DNA from: Terrimonas_A sp036262095
Lineage (GTDB): Bacteria > Bacteroidota > Bacteroidia > Chitinophagales > Chitinophagaceae
Direction of reading: 5' to 3'
Length of the DNA: 12,356 bases
NCBI GenBank assembly: GCA_036262095.1
Contig: DATAJQ010000322.1
Span: forward strand, 1 to 12,356
Made by a program: the position numbers and the translations under genes. Positions 6,053 through 12,356 of this stretch are shown one piece after another. Under the pieces are notes generated by a model, which worked only from the letters and a program-made list of their open reading frames with translations, searched no databases and had not been told where the DNA came from. Positions within the stretch are counted from its first letter, which is position 1. Each line of letters opens with the position of its first letter.

Positions 6053-6754
6053 ATGGAATATAATACAACGAGAAATGGCCTGGTCATGAGAGAATATGGC
6101 CGCCATGTGCAGAAAATGATTGAACACCTGCTCAGCATTGAAGATCCTGAACGCCGCCAGCGCAATGCTTATGCAGTGATCGAACTGATGGGGTTTCTGA
6201 ACCCCCACCTGAAAAATGTGGAAGATTTTCGGCATAAACTCTGGGACCACCTGTTCCTGATCTCTGATTTTAAACTGGATGTGAAATCTCCCTATCCCAT
6301 CCCCACCCGTGAATCCCTTGCCGAAAAGCCCCAACCCCTGCCTTACCCCAAAAGGTATCCCCGCCATTCCCACCTGGGTAAAAACCTGGAGCTGGTGATC
6401 AAAAAAGCGCTGAACGAAGAGGATACCGACAAGCGCGCAGGCTTTGCCAATGCGATCGCCTATTACATGAAACTGGCTTATAACAACTGGCATAAAGAAA
6501 TGGTGCATGATGATGCCATCCAGAGCGAGCTCACCGGCATCACCAATGGACAGCTCACTTTCACCAACACGCCTTACGTAAAAGCTTTCAGACCCCAGGA
6601 AAACCGTGAAAGGGAAAGAGGCAGCTACGGTAAACAAAGAGGCAAATTCCAGCACCGTAACGGCGGTAGCAACAACGGTGGAGGACAAAGAAGAAATGAT
6701 AACCGCGATAACCGCGGCGGCGGCGGTGGAAATTTCAAGAAAAAAAGATACTGA
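6053..6754 (+). CDS. DUF4290 domain-containing protein with Arg/Gly-rich tail
   Basis: A 233-residue soluble protein. Residues 1 to about 178 match the DUF4290 family of Bacteroidota: an opening MEYNTTRNGLVMREYGRH, the helix pair MIEHLLSIEDPERRQRNA (22-39), and YMKLAYNNWHKEMVHDD (138-154). The family has no established function. Residues 180-233 are a low-complexity tail rich in Arg, Gly, Asn and Lys with RGG-like patches (QRGKFQHRNGG, NRGGGGGNFKKKRY), the composition of many RNA-binding tails, so nucleic acid binding is a reasonable inference. As I remember it, DUF4290 genes often sit next to murA in this phylum, as here; the 122-bp gap carries a terminator and a separate murA promoter, so co-transcription is not required. 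The ATG at 6053 lies just after the -7 box. Confidence 0.88.
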   Translation: MEYNTTRNGLVMREYGRHVQKMIEHLLSIEDPERRQRNAYAVIELMGFLNPHLKNVEDFRHKLWDHLFLISDFKLDVKSPYPIPTRESLAEKPQPLPYPKRYPRHSHLGKNLELVIKKALNEEDTDKRAGFANAIAYYMKLAYNNWHKEMVHDDAIQSELTGITNGQLTFTNTPYVKAFRPQENRERERGSYGKQRGKFQHRNGGSNNGGGQRRNDNRDNRGGGGGNFKKKRY

Positions 6755-6807
6755 TCCCTTATTTAACTACCAGGACTTCTGTTAATTCAAAAGTAAAAAG
6801 TCAAAAT

Positions 6808-6846
6808 GCAAAAGAGCCTGGTCACAACTTTCTTTTGCGTTTTTTT
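6808..6846 (+). terminator. Rho-independent terminator after DUF4290
   Basis: GCAAAAGA (6808-6815) pairs with TCTTTTGC (6831-6838) across a 15-nt loop and is followed by G and seven T (6840-6846). The stem is rather AT-rich, but the T tract and the position 54 nt after the stop codon fit a terminator. The outer arms of the larger inverted repeat could lengthen the structure. Confidence 0.55.
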
Positions 6847-6872
6847 GCGGGCTTTTTCAATTTTTACTTTTG
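6844..6872 (+). promoter_or_regulatory. Promoter of murA (TTTG-N17-TACTTTTG)
   Basis: TTTG (6844-6847), 17 nt spacer, then TACTTTTG (6865-6872): a full Bacteroidota-type promoter. Transcription should start near 6879, about 13 nt before the ATG at 6892. The -33 element overlaps the T tract of the upstream terminator. Confidence 0.6.
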
Positions 6873-6891
6873 ATTTTTGAATTTATATCCC

Positions 6892-8202
6892 ATGCATTCT
6901 TTTGAAGTAAGAGGTGGAAAAAAATTGCAGGGCGAGATCATTCCCCAGGGTGCCAAAAATGAAGCCCTGCAGATCATCAGCGCCGTATTGCTCACACCCG
7001 AAAAAGTAACGGTCACCAATATTCCCGACATCCTTGACGTGAACCTGCTGATAGAGCTGTTGCAGGAAATGAACGTAAAGCTGGAAAGGCCGACCCGCGA
7101 CACCTGCATCTTCCAGGCAGATGATGTGAATATAGATTACCTCCACAGCGACGCTTATAAGAAGAAAAGCGGCCGGTTAAGGGGCTCCGTCATGCTGGCC
7201 GGCCCAATGCTCTCCCGCTTCAGAAAAGCCTTTATTCCCAAGCCCGGAGGCGATAAGATCGGCCGCCGCAGGCTGGACACTCATATCATCGGCTTTGAAA
7301 AACTTGGCGCCGATTTCCAGTACCATGCAGAAGATGGCTTTTTTCATCTCTCTGCTCCCAATCTCAGCGGAATGAGCATGCTGCTGGACGAGCCTTCCGT
7401 TACAGGCACAGCCAATATCATCATGGCCTCTGTTATGGCCAACGGCACCACCACCATTTATAATGCCGCCTGCGAGCCTTACCTGCAGCAGCTCTGCAAA
7501 ATGCTCAACCGGATGGGCGCAAAGATCAGCGGCATTGGCAGCAACCTGCTCACGATTGAAGGCGTTTCCTACCTCGGCGGCACAGAGCACCGCATGCTGC
7601 CGGATATGATAGAAGTGGGCTCCTTTATCGGGCTCGCTGCCATGACGCAGAGCGATATCACCATTAAAAATGCAGGCATCGAAAGCCTGGGCATTATTCC
7701 CGAAAAATTCCGCCAACTGGGCATCCAGCTCAATTTTATTGGCGACGATATTCATATCCCTTCCCAGGAACTATATGAAGTGCAACGCTACCTCGATGGC
7801 GGTGTACTTACCATATATGATCACCCCTGGCCCGGCTTTACGCCCGACCTGCTGAGCATCGTTCTCGTAACAGCCATCCAGGCCAAAGGCAGTGTGCTTA
7901 TTCATCAGAAGATGTTTGAAAGCCGCCTGTTCTTTGTCGACAAACTGATCGACATGGGTGCGCAGATCATTCTCTGCGATCCTCACCGTGCAGTGGTGAT
8001 CGGCCTCGAGCGTGAACAGCAGTTGCGTGGCATAACCATGAGCAGCCCCGATATCCGCGCAGGCGTATCCCTGCTTATCGCCGCCCTCAGCGCAGAAGGA
8101 AAAAGCATTATCCAAAACATCGAACAAATTGATCGCGGCTACCAGTACATCGACGAGCGGTTGCGCAAACTGGGAGCTGATATCAAGCGCATCGATGCAT
8201 AA
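6892..8202 (+). CDS. murA: UDP-N-acetylglucosamine 1-carboxyvinyltransferase (Asp-type MurA)
   Basis: Catalyses the first committed step of peptidoglycan synthesis, transfer of enolpyruvate from PEP to UDP-GlcNAc in the cytoplasm. The 436-residue protein shows GAKNEAL at 20-26 (Lys22 and Asn23 as in E. coli), the mobile loop PGGDKIGRRRLDTH at 118-131, and PGFTPDLLS with the catalytic Asp in the C-terminal half. In the loop the position of E. coli Cys115 is Asp121 (codon 7252-7254). Asp at this position is known from Mycobacterium and Chlamydia and makes the enzyme active but insensitive to fosfomycin. The Arg equivalent to E. coli Arg120 (Arg126) is kept. The frame continues upstream to a TTG at 6877, but that codon lies at or before the predicted transcription start, so the ATG at 6892 is preferred. 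A cupin gene follows after 11 bp, probably in the same transcript. Confidence 0.97.
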   Translation: MHSFEVRGGKKLQGEIIPQGAKNEALQIISAVLLTPEKVTVTNIPDILDVNLLIELLQEMNVKLERPTRDTCIFQADDVNIDYLHSDAYKKKSGRLRGSVMLAGPMLSRFRKAFIPKPGGDKIGRRRLDTHIIGFEKLGADFQYHAEDGFFHLSAPNLSGMSMLLDEPSVTGTANIIMASVMANGTTTIYNAACEPYLQQLCKMLNRMGAKISGIGSNLLTIEGVSYLGGTEHRMLPDMIEVGSFIGLAAMTQSDITIKNAGIESLGIIPEKFRQLGIQLNFIGDDIHIPSQELYEVQRYLDGGVLTIYDHPWPGFTPDLLSIVLVTAIQAKGSVLIHQKMFESRLFFVDKLIDMGAQIILCDPHRAVVIGLEREQQLRGITMSSPDIRAGVSLLIAALSAEGKSIIQNIEQIDRGYQYIDERLRKLGADIKRIDA

Positions 8203-8213
8203 ATGTTTTTTAT

Positions 8214-8648
8214 ATGATCAGATACATTGCTATTGCCATCATTTTTTTTGCAACAGGATTATTGGCCTCGCAGGTCATGGGACGAAATACCCAACAGGCC
8301 GGTTATATTCTTGAACATGAAAAAGAGATCGCCGCTACCCAGCCTGGCCCTCATGATGGAGGCGGCAATACAACCGCTTATAATTTCTTTTCGAAAGCTC
8401 CTGGGTTCAATCTGGCTTTCCGCAAAAGGGTATTGCATCCCGGCTCAGCTATCGGCTATCATCTTCAAAAAGAAGATGAGATCTATTATGTGCTGAGCGG
8501 ACATGGCCAGATGGAAATGAACGGAAAAACATTTGAAGTGCAGGCAGGCGATGCCATACTTACCCGGCCGGGCAGCTCACATGGATTAAAGCAAACAGGT
8601 AAGGAAGATCTCGTGATCATTATCAACTATGTGCAGGCTCCCAAATAG
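8214..8648 (+). CDS. Membrane-anchored or exported cupin domain protein
   Basis: A 144-residue protein: an N-terminal hydrophobic helix (4-18) acting as signal anchor or signal peptide, then a single conserved cupin barrel. Cupin motif 1 is seen as PGSAIGYHLQKEDEIYYVLSG (His83, Gln85 where the second His is common, Glu89, Gly96); it is split here as G77-x5-H83-x-Q85-x3-E89-x6-G96. Motif 2 is GDAILTRPGSSH with His123. These residues would hold one divalent metal ion outside the cytoplasmic membrane. Cupins cover many enzymes and sugar-binding proteins, so no substrate is proposed. It starts 11 bp after murA with no promoter box between, and ends 48 bp before gmk, which has its own promoter. 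No lipobox is seen. Confidence 0.82.
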   Translation: MIRYIAIAIIFFATGLLASQVMGRNTQQAGYILEHEKEIAATQPGPHDGGGNTTAYNFFSKAPGFNLAFRKRVLHPGSAIGYHLQKEDEIYYVLSGHGQMEMNGKTFEVQAGDAILTRPGSSHGLKQTGKEDLVIIINYVQAPK

Positions 8649-8661
8649 GTCCGAGGCTTTT

Positions 8662-8693
8662 TTTGGAGTGGATATTGAGTTTTACTTTCTTTG
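8662..8693 (+). promoter_or_regulatory. Predicted gmk promoter reaching almost to the start codon
   Basis: TTTG (8662-8665), 20 nt spacer, then TTTCTTTG (8686-8693), one mismatch from TAnnTTTG. The box ends 3 nt before the ATG at 8697, so the transcript would begin at or just after the start codon unless it starts closer to the box than usual. It supports the choice of 8697 over a TTG at 8691, which is inside the box. Confidence 0.45.
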
Positions 8694-8696
8694 CAA

Positions 8697-9272
8697 ATGT
8701 CTTCTTTCCAAAACAAGATCATCATCATCACCGCCCCTTCAGGCGCTGGCAAAACATCCATCACCCGGTATTTGCTGAATAAATATCCTCAACTGGCGTT
8801 TTCCATCTCTGCAGCCACCCGCAGTAAACGTGACTATGAAACAGATGGAGTGGACTATTATTTTCTTACGGCGGAAGACTTCAAACAAAAAATCCAGCAA
8901 GGGGAATTTGTAGAATGGGAGATGGTATATGAAGGGAAATATTATGGCACATTGAAAGCTGAACTGCAACGCATCTGGGATAATCACCAATGTCCCTTAC
9001 TCGACATAGACGTAAAAGGAGCTATCCATGTGCAACAGCAATATCCTGATACATCACTTACTATTTTTATCGAACCGCCATCTGTGGCGGAGTTGAAACG
9101 CCGCCTGGAATCACGCGGCACCGAAACGGCCGAATCGCTGCAGGCCCGTGTCAATAAAGCCTCTTACGAGATCTCTTTCAAGGATCATTTCAACAAAAAT
9201 ATTATCAACGACGACCTGGAAAAAGCCTGTGCAGAGGCGGATGGGATTGTGCGGGAGTTTTTGGGATTGTAG
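8697..9272 (+). CDS. gmk: Guanylate kinase
   Basis: Phosphorylates GMP (and dGMP) to the diphosphate with ATP, an essential step to GTP. The 191-residue length is typical. The P-loop APSGAGKTS is at 13-21, the GMP-binding region starts SISAATRSKRDYETDGVDYY at 36-55, and further family segments are GEFVEWEMVYEGKYYGT, LLDIDVKGA and the lid-region RRLESRGTET. The ATG at 8697 gives MSSFQNK directly before the first beta strand, as in homologues; a TTG two codons earlier falls in the predicted -7 box. The downstream CNNM/CBS gene begins 6 bp after the stop codon, so they may share a transcript. Confidence 0.97.
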   Translation: MSSFQNKIIIITAPSGAGKTSITRYLLNKYPQLAFSISAATRSKRDYETDGVDYYFLTAEDFKQKIQQGEFVEWEMVYEGKYYGTLKAELQRIWDNHQCPLLDIDVKGAIHVQQQYPDTSLTIFIEPPSVAELKRRLESRGTETAESLQARVNKASYEISFKDHFNKNIINDDLEKACAEADGIVREFLGL

Positions 9273-9278
9273 GGATCG

Positions 9279-10577
9279 ATGGCCGATGATCAACCATCAT
9301 ATTTTCCCCTACTTTATTATCTTTATGGCATGGCAGAATGGAACAAAATAATCTGGTTCATTATCACCCTCATTCTCATGGGTTTCTTTGCAGGGATCGA
9401 GATGGCTTATTATAGTGCCAACCGCCTTAATATTGAATTGCGGAAAAAACAGGGCGGCACTTCAGGTCACCTGTTAGCGAAATTCATTGATGCTCCTGCC
9501 AGCTTTATCGGCACCACGCTGATCGGCTTCACCCTTTTCCTGGTATTCTTTGGGTTGGTGTTCAGTGCCGTACTGAAACCGATCTGGGATTATATGCATG
9601 TGAACGACCTGGTGCGCATTATCGTGGAAATAGCTGTTGCCACCCTGATGGTACTGATCTTTGCAGAATTCCTGCCCCGCGCCATTTTCCGGGCGCGCAG
9701 CAACAGCCTGTTAAGCCGCCTGGCCCTGGTCACCGATTTCTTTTACCAGATATTTTCACCCATTGCGGAAGCTTTTATCAGCCTGTCTGAATGGTTGCTG
9801 AAATATGTATTCAATGTACGTATTGATAAACATAAGGAGCCATTAAGCCATGCAGAACTGAAGAATCTTTTTCATCAATCCCAGAATGAAGAGCGGCAGG
9901 ACCATAATACCCAACTGCTCGAGAATGCACAGGAATTCCCTAAAGTAAGGATCCGGCAATGCCTGGTGCCAAGAAAGGAGATCGTGGGCATAGACAGCAC
10001 TGCTTCGGTACAGGAAGTGCAGCAAAAGTTTGTGGAAACCAAGCTGAGCAAGCTTGTCGTGTTTGACAATAATATCGATCATATCGTCGGGTATGTGCAT
10101 CAACTCGATCTGTTCAAACAACCTGCCGATATACGGTCTATTTTATTACCGATCCCGGCCGTGCCCGCCAGCATGAGCGCTGCCGATCTGATTGGTAAAT
10201 TCAGCAAGGAAAGGAAAAGCATTGCCTGGGTAGTGGACGAGTTTGGCGGCACTGCAGGCATTATCACGATGGAAGACGTGCTGGAAGAGCTTTTTGGGGA
10301 GATACAGGATGAATACGATACCGAGAAATTCGTGGAAAAGCAACTGGCGGAAAATGAATATATCTTTTCCGGCCGGCTGGAACTGGATTATCTCGAAGAA
10401 AAATATGGGTTTAAATTCCCTGAGAACGATTCAGAGACCCTCTCCGGTTACATTATTAATTATCATGAAACGATCCCCCAGCAAAAGGACCGTATCATTA
10501 TCGACGATTATGAATTTGATGTGATCAGTGTGAGCGATACAAGGATCGAGACGGTTAAGTTAAAGAGATTGAAATAG
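9279..10577 (+). CDS. CNNM/CBS membrane protein of the CorC/HlyC (hemolysin-like) family
   Basis: A 432-residue protein with the standard order: a CNNM (DUF21) membrane domain at about 22-180, beginning GFFAGIEMAYYSANRL; a CBS pair at about 225-345 with LVPRKEIVGID and VVDEFGGTAGIITMEDVLEELFGEI; and a CorC_HlyC domain at about 352-430. Relatives are linked to magnesium or cobalt efflux and homeostasis; the CBS pair usually senses adenine nucleotides with Mg2+. The older name hemolysin should not be taken as function. GldE of gliding bacteria belongs to the same superfamily, but no other gld gene is adjacent and I see no specific sign of GldE. The start is uncertain: ATG at 9279 is preceded by AGGGA and lies 6 bp after gmk, while ATG at 9330 (MAEWNK) would place the start just before the first membrane helix, as in most homologues I remember. 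Confidence 0.9.
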   Translation: MADDQPSYFPLLYYLYGMAEWNKIIWFIITLILMGFFAGIEMAYYSANRLNIELRKKQGGTSGHLLAKFIDAPASFIGTTLIGFTLFLVFFGLVFSAVLKPIWDYMHVNDLVRIIVEIAVATLMVLIFAEFLPRAIFRARSNSLLSRLALVTDFFYQIFSPIAEAFISLSEWLLKYVFNVRIDKHKEPLSHAELKNLFHQSQNEERQDHNTQLLENAQEFPKVRIRQCLVPRKEIVGIDSTASVQEVQQKFVETKLSKLVVFDNNIDHIVGYVHQLDLFKQPADIRSILLPIPAVPASMSAADLIGKFSKERKSIAWVVDEFGGTAGIITMEDVLEELFGEIQDEYDTEKFVEKQLAENEYIFSGRLELDYLEEKYGFKFPENDSETLSGYIINYHETIPQQKDRIIIDDYEFDVISVSDTRIETVKLKRLK

Positions 10578-10609
10578 GGCGACCTGCATTCCATAATCCC
10601 CCGTCGCCC
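10577..10609 (+). terminator. GC-rich hairpin after the CNNM/CBS gene, possible terminator
   Basis: GGGCGAC (10577-10583, starting on the last base of the stop codon) pairs perfectly with GTCGCCC (10603-10609) across a 19-nt loop. Only CTTATCTTTG follows, a poor T tract, so termination would be weak. The loop and right arm overlap the region where the tatC -33 element should be. Confidence 0.35.
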
Positions 10610-10611
10610 CT

Positions 10612-10619
10612 TATCTTTG
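10612..10619 (+). promoter_or_regulatory. Predicted -7 box for tatC
   Basis: TATCTTTG, an exact TAnnTTTG match, 22 nt before the tatC ATG at 10642. No TTG at the -33 spacing. It lies 2 nt behind the hairpin at 10577-10609. Confidence 0.5.
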
Positions 10620-10641
10620 CCCCCACTTTATTAAAACCACG

Positions 10642-11499
10642 ATGGCTCTACTGGATTTTTTTAACCGAAGGAAAAAGGACGCGACCTCCGAAATGTCGTT
10701 TATTGATCATCTGGAGGAGCTTCGCTGGCACCTTATCCGCTCGGTGATCGCCATTCTGATCTGTGCCATCGTCGTGTTTATCTATTCCGATTTTATAGTT
10801 GATACAGTGCTGTTTGGTCCTACTAAGCCTGATTTTATTTCCTCCCAATGGCTATGCAAGCTGGGAAGAAGCCTGGGCCTGGGGGATGCTATTTGTTTTA
10901 CACAGGTAAAAGCTGAATTCCTGGAAACCACTATGACCGGTCAGTTCATAGCATCCTTTACAGTGGCTTTTATCGGCGGTTTCATTATAGCTTTCCCTTA
11001 TGTATTCTGGGAGTTCTGGCGTTTCGTGAAACCAGCCCTTTCTGCTAAAGAGAAGAAAAATACAAGAGGTGTCATTTTCTGGGTTTCCATGCTGTTCTTC
11101 CTGGGCGTAGCATTTGGCTACTTTATCCTGACACCTTTTATGGTGAATTTCTATTTCAATTATAAGCTCAGTGCGCAGATCAAGATCATGCCCACGTTTT
11201 CCGACTACCTGGAAAACCTTATTTATACCACAGTCGGCATTGGTGTATTATTTCAAATGCCTCTTTTGGTAATGGTACTCGCCAAAATTGGAATGGTAAC
11301 AGGTGCATTCCTCCGGAAATACCGCCGTCATGCTTTTGTGATCATCATTATTGCAGCCGCTATTATTACTCCTTCCACAGATCCTTTCAGTCTTACGATT
11401 GTAACTATTCCTCTCTACCTGCTGTTTGAAGCCAGCATTGTTGTGGCTTCCCGCGTAAATAAAAAGCAGGAACTAAAGGATAAAGAAGAATGGAGCTGA
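10642..11499 (+). CDS. tatC: Sec-independent protein translocase subunit TatC
   Basis: The twin-arginine signal receptor of the Tat pathway, which exports folded proteins across the cytoplasmic membrane. The 285-residue protein carries the signature FIDHLEELR at 20-28 before the first helix, AFPYVFWEFWRFVKPAL at 117-133 and ITPSTDPFSL at 242-251. Six hydrophobic segments are visible near 33-52, 102-124, 143-168, 190-215, 231-243 and 250-270. The first periplasmic loop (53-100) is longer than in E. coli and contains two Cys (72 and 85). The E. coli Glu170 position is Gln205 in FQMP, a substitution found in other TatC proteins. No tatA lies beside it, so the pore subunit must be encoded elsewhere. 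It probably has its own promoter. Confidence 0.96.
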   Translation: MALLDFFNRRKKDATSEMSFIDHLEELRWHLIRSVIAILICAIVVFIYSDFIVDTVLFGPTKPDFISSQWLCKLGRSLGLGDAICFTQVKAEFLETTMTGQFIASFTVAFIGGFIIAFPYVFWEFWRFVKPALSAKEKKNTRGVIFWVSMLFFLGVAFGYFILTPFMVNFYFNYKLSAQIKIMPTFSDYLENLIYTTVGIGVLFQMPLLVMVLAKIGMVTGAFLRKYRRHAFVIIIIAAAIITPSTDPFSLTIVTIPLYLLFEASIVVASRVNKKQELKDKEEWS

Positions 11500-11595
11500 T
11501 AGCAGTTCGGGGAAGGAGTTAATGAAGTTTCTTAATTTTACACCATTGGGCGGGGGCTACTCCCTGTTCCGGTTAACGATCCTGAATTGTTTTAT

Positions 11596-12051
11596 ATGAA
11601 TTCCCCATTCGATCTCAGCAAACCAATCGCCATCGGCAGTGATCATGCCGGCTTTGATTACAAAGAGCAACTGATTTCTTTCCTGGAAGGAAAAGGGCTT
11701 ACCTACAAAGATTTTGGCACCCATTCCAAAGATTCTGTCGACTATCCTGACTTTGCCCACCCGGTGGCAGAAGCTGTGGAAAGCGGTGATTATGCATTTG
11801 GCATCCTGCTTTGCGGCAGTGCCAATGGCGTGGCCATTACAGCTAATAAGCACCAGCATATCCGCGCCGGTATCTGCTGGGGCGATGAGATCGCGAAACT
11901 GGTACGCCAGCACAACGACGCCAATGTACTTTGCATCCCCGCCCGCTTTGTGCGCGAAGGCGATGCAGAAAAAATGGTCAGCACTTTCATCACTACGGTG
12001 TTTGAAGGTGGGCGCCATGCCAACAGGGTAGCAAAAATTGCCTGTTCATAA
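11596..12051 (+). CDS. rpiB: Ribose 5-phosphate isomerase B
   Basis: Interconverts ribose 5-phosphate and ribulose 5-phosphate in the pentose phosphate pathway; some relatives also act on allose or galactose 6-phosphates. The 151-residue protein keeps the RpiB active site: GSDHAGF at 14-20 (Asp16, His17), DYPDFA with Tyr50, the catalytic Cys73 in LCGSANGVA, RQHNDANVL with His106, and EGGRHANR with Arg140. The codon after the Cys-Gly pair is Ser where E. coli has Thr. The longer frame begins with a TTG at 11587, but the ATG at 11596 is preferred; neither has a Shine-Dalgarno site. A 96-bp gap separates it from tatC. No clear promoter box was found in the gap, so read-through from tatC is plausible. 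Confidence 0.95.
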   Translation: MNSPFDLSKPIAIGSDHAGFDYKEQLISFLEGKGLTYKDFGTHSKDSVDYPDFAHPVAEAVESGDYAFGILLCGSANGVAITANKHQHIRAGICWGDEIAKLVRQHNDANVLCIPARFVREGDAEKMVSTFITTVFEGGRHANRVAKIACS

Positions 12052-12076
12052 GTGGTATTGCTTATTGACCGTCGCC

Positions 12077-12092
12077 CGTTGCCCTCGCAACG
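12077..12092 (+). terminator. Small hairpin after rpiB, weak terminator candidate
   Basis: CGTTGC (12077-12082) pairs with GCAACG (12087-12092) around a 4-nt loop, 25 nt after the rpiB stop codon. No T tract follows, so intrinsic termination is doubtful; it might stabilise the 3' end of the mRNA. Confidence 0.25.
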
Positions 12093-12152
12093 AGTCACAA
12101 ACCTCTATCTAACCATTTATCAAAACCTTCTCCTAACTCCCGCTTTTTCGCT

Positions 12153-12160
12153 TAAGTTTG
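12153..12160 (+). promoter_or_regulatory. Predicted -7 box for the M28 peptidase gene
   Basis: TAAGTTTG, an exact TAnnTTTG match, 42 nt before the ATG at 12203. No TTG at the -33 spacing. The AT-rich leader fits an ordinary Bacteroidota 5' region. Confidence 0.45.
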
Positions 12161-12202
12161 AACACTATTCTATTTTCTATTAAAAAACATACAATTACAA
12201 TT

Positions 12203-12356
12203 ATGAGAAAACTTTTGCTCCCGGTGTCCCTGGGGCTGTGCCTTTTTGCCTCGGCACAAAAGAAAAACAGTCCGGCTTATTTTGCCGCCACCATCACTGC
12301 TGAAGATATGCAGCGCCATCTTTACACCATTGCCAGCAAAGAAATGGAAGGACGCG
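12203..12356 (+). CDS. Exported M28-type aminopeptidase, N-terminal fragment (cut by window edge)
   Basis: Fifty-one codons are visible. They begin with a Sec signal peptide (MRKLLLPVSLGLCLFASA, likely cleaved before Gln19) followed by a segment that includes ITAEDMQRHLYTIASKEMEG. This stretch, with the pattern ITAEDL-x3-L-x2-IAS-x-EMEGR, is the usual opening of Bacteroidota M28 family metallopeptidases, which remove N-terminal residues from peptides outside the cytoplasm using two zinc ions. The zinc ligands and catalytic residues lie beyond the window. The family call rests on the opening motif only. Confidence 0.72.
   Translation, partial: MRKLLLPVSLGLCLFASAQKKNSPAYFAATITAEDMQRHLYTIASKEMEGR

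Larger units (their letters stand above)
6787..6873. repeat. 13-bp inverted repeat bracketing the DUF4290 terminator
   Basis: TCAAAAGTAAAAA (6787-6799) and TTTTTACTTTTGA (6861-6873) are exact reverse complements. The right arm contains the murA -7 box TACTTTTG, so the left arm carries the same box on the minus strand. A terminator hairpin sits between the arms. AT-richness makes some chance pairing possible. Confidence 0.5.

Noticed and set aside
6005..6688. Long minus-strand open frame of 227 codons opposite the DUF4290 gene
   Set aside because: The plus-strand frame is a recognised family with a promoter; the antisense frame is explained by codon bias in that gene.
7177..7755. Minus-strand open frame of 192 codons inside murA
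   Set aside because: murA is certain on the plus strand; the antisense frame has no family features and is a codon-usage shadow.
9279..10577. Calling the CNNM/CBS protein GldE
   Set aside because: GldE is in the same superfamily, but no gldD neighbour or GldE-specific feature is visible, so the general family name is safer.
10603..12077. Shared word CGTCGCCC at 10602-10609 and near 12070-12077
   Set aside because: Eight matching bases in two intergenic regions is too short to treat as a repeat family without a genome count.

Overview
The window reads as chromosomal DNA of a Bacteroidota bacterium, probably of the Chitinophagaceae or a close relative. The evidence is the gene content: a GldC gliding protein, a secreted protein with a type A type IX secretion (T9SS) sorting domain, a DUF4290 protein next to murA, and a MurA with Asp in place of the catalytic Cys. 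The regulatory DNA agrees: Bacteroidota-type promoters (TTG or TTTG about 17-23 nt before TAnnTTTG) lie upstream of many genes, while good Shine-Dalgarno sequences are nearly absent. The family placement is inference from remembered protein families; no search was possible.

Layout. Positions 1-4129 are all on the minus strand. Read in the direction of transcription they are: a GT4 glycosyltransferase, gldC, a GatB/YqeY-domain protein, a CvpA-family membrane protein, a sterol desaturase-superfamily protein whose full length resembles alkylglycerol monooxygenase, and the first 27 codons of an alpha/beta hydrolase cut by the window edge. gldC-yqeY-cvpA looks like one transcript. The desaturase and the hydrolase have their own predicted promoters. 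Positions 4130-4439 form a divergent intergenic region. From 4440 everything is on the plus strand: a secreted choice-of-anchor-E/T9SS protein closed by a strong terminator; a 413-bp gene-free stretch with a roughly 144-bp MITE-like inverted repeat; DUF4290; murA plus a membrane-anchored cupin 11 bp behind it; gmk; a CNNM/CBS (CorC/HlyC-type) membrane protein; tatC; rpiB; and the start of an exported M28-type aminopeptidase cut by the right edge.

How the genes fit together. Most of the window is housekeeping: cell wall precursor synthesis (MurA), guanine nucleotide synthesis (Gmk), folded-protein export (TatC), pentose phosphate metabolism (RpiB) and ion or membrane homeostasis (CNNM/CBS). 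The surface theme is visible in GldC and the T9SS cargo, but no T9SS machine gene is present. I found no defence island, biosynthetic cluster, phage, CRISPR array, tRNA or rRNA. The points most worth a second look are the AGMO-like hydroxylase, the Asp-type MurA, the inverted-repeat element at 5724-5867, the terminator/promoter inverted repeat in front of murA, the RGG-like tail on DUF4290, and promoter boxes that nearly touch start codons. I do not see a convincing new multi-gene system.
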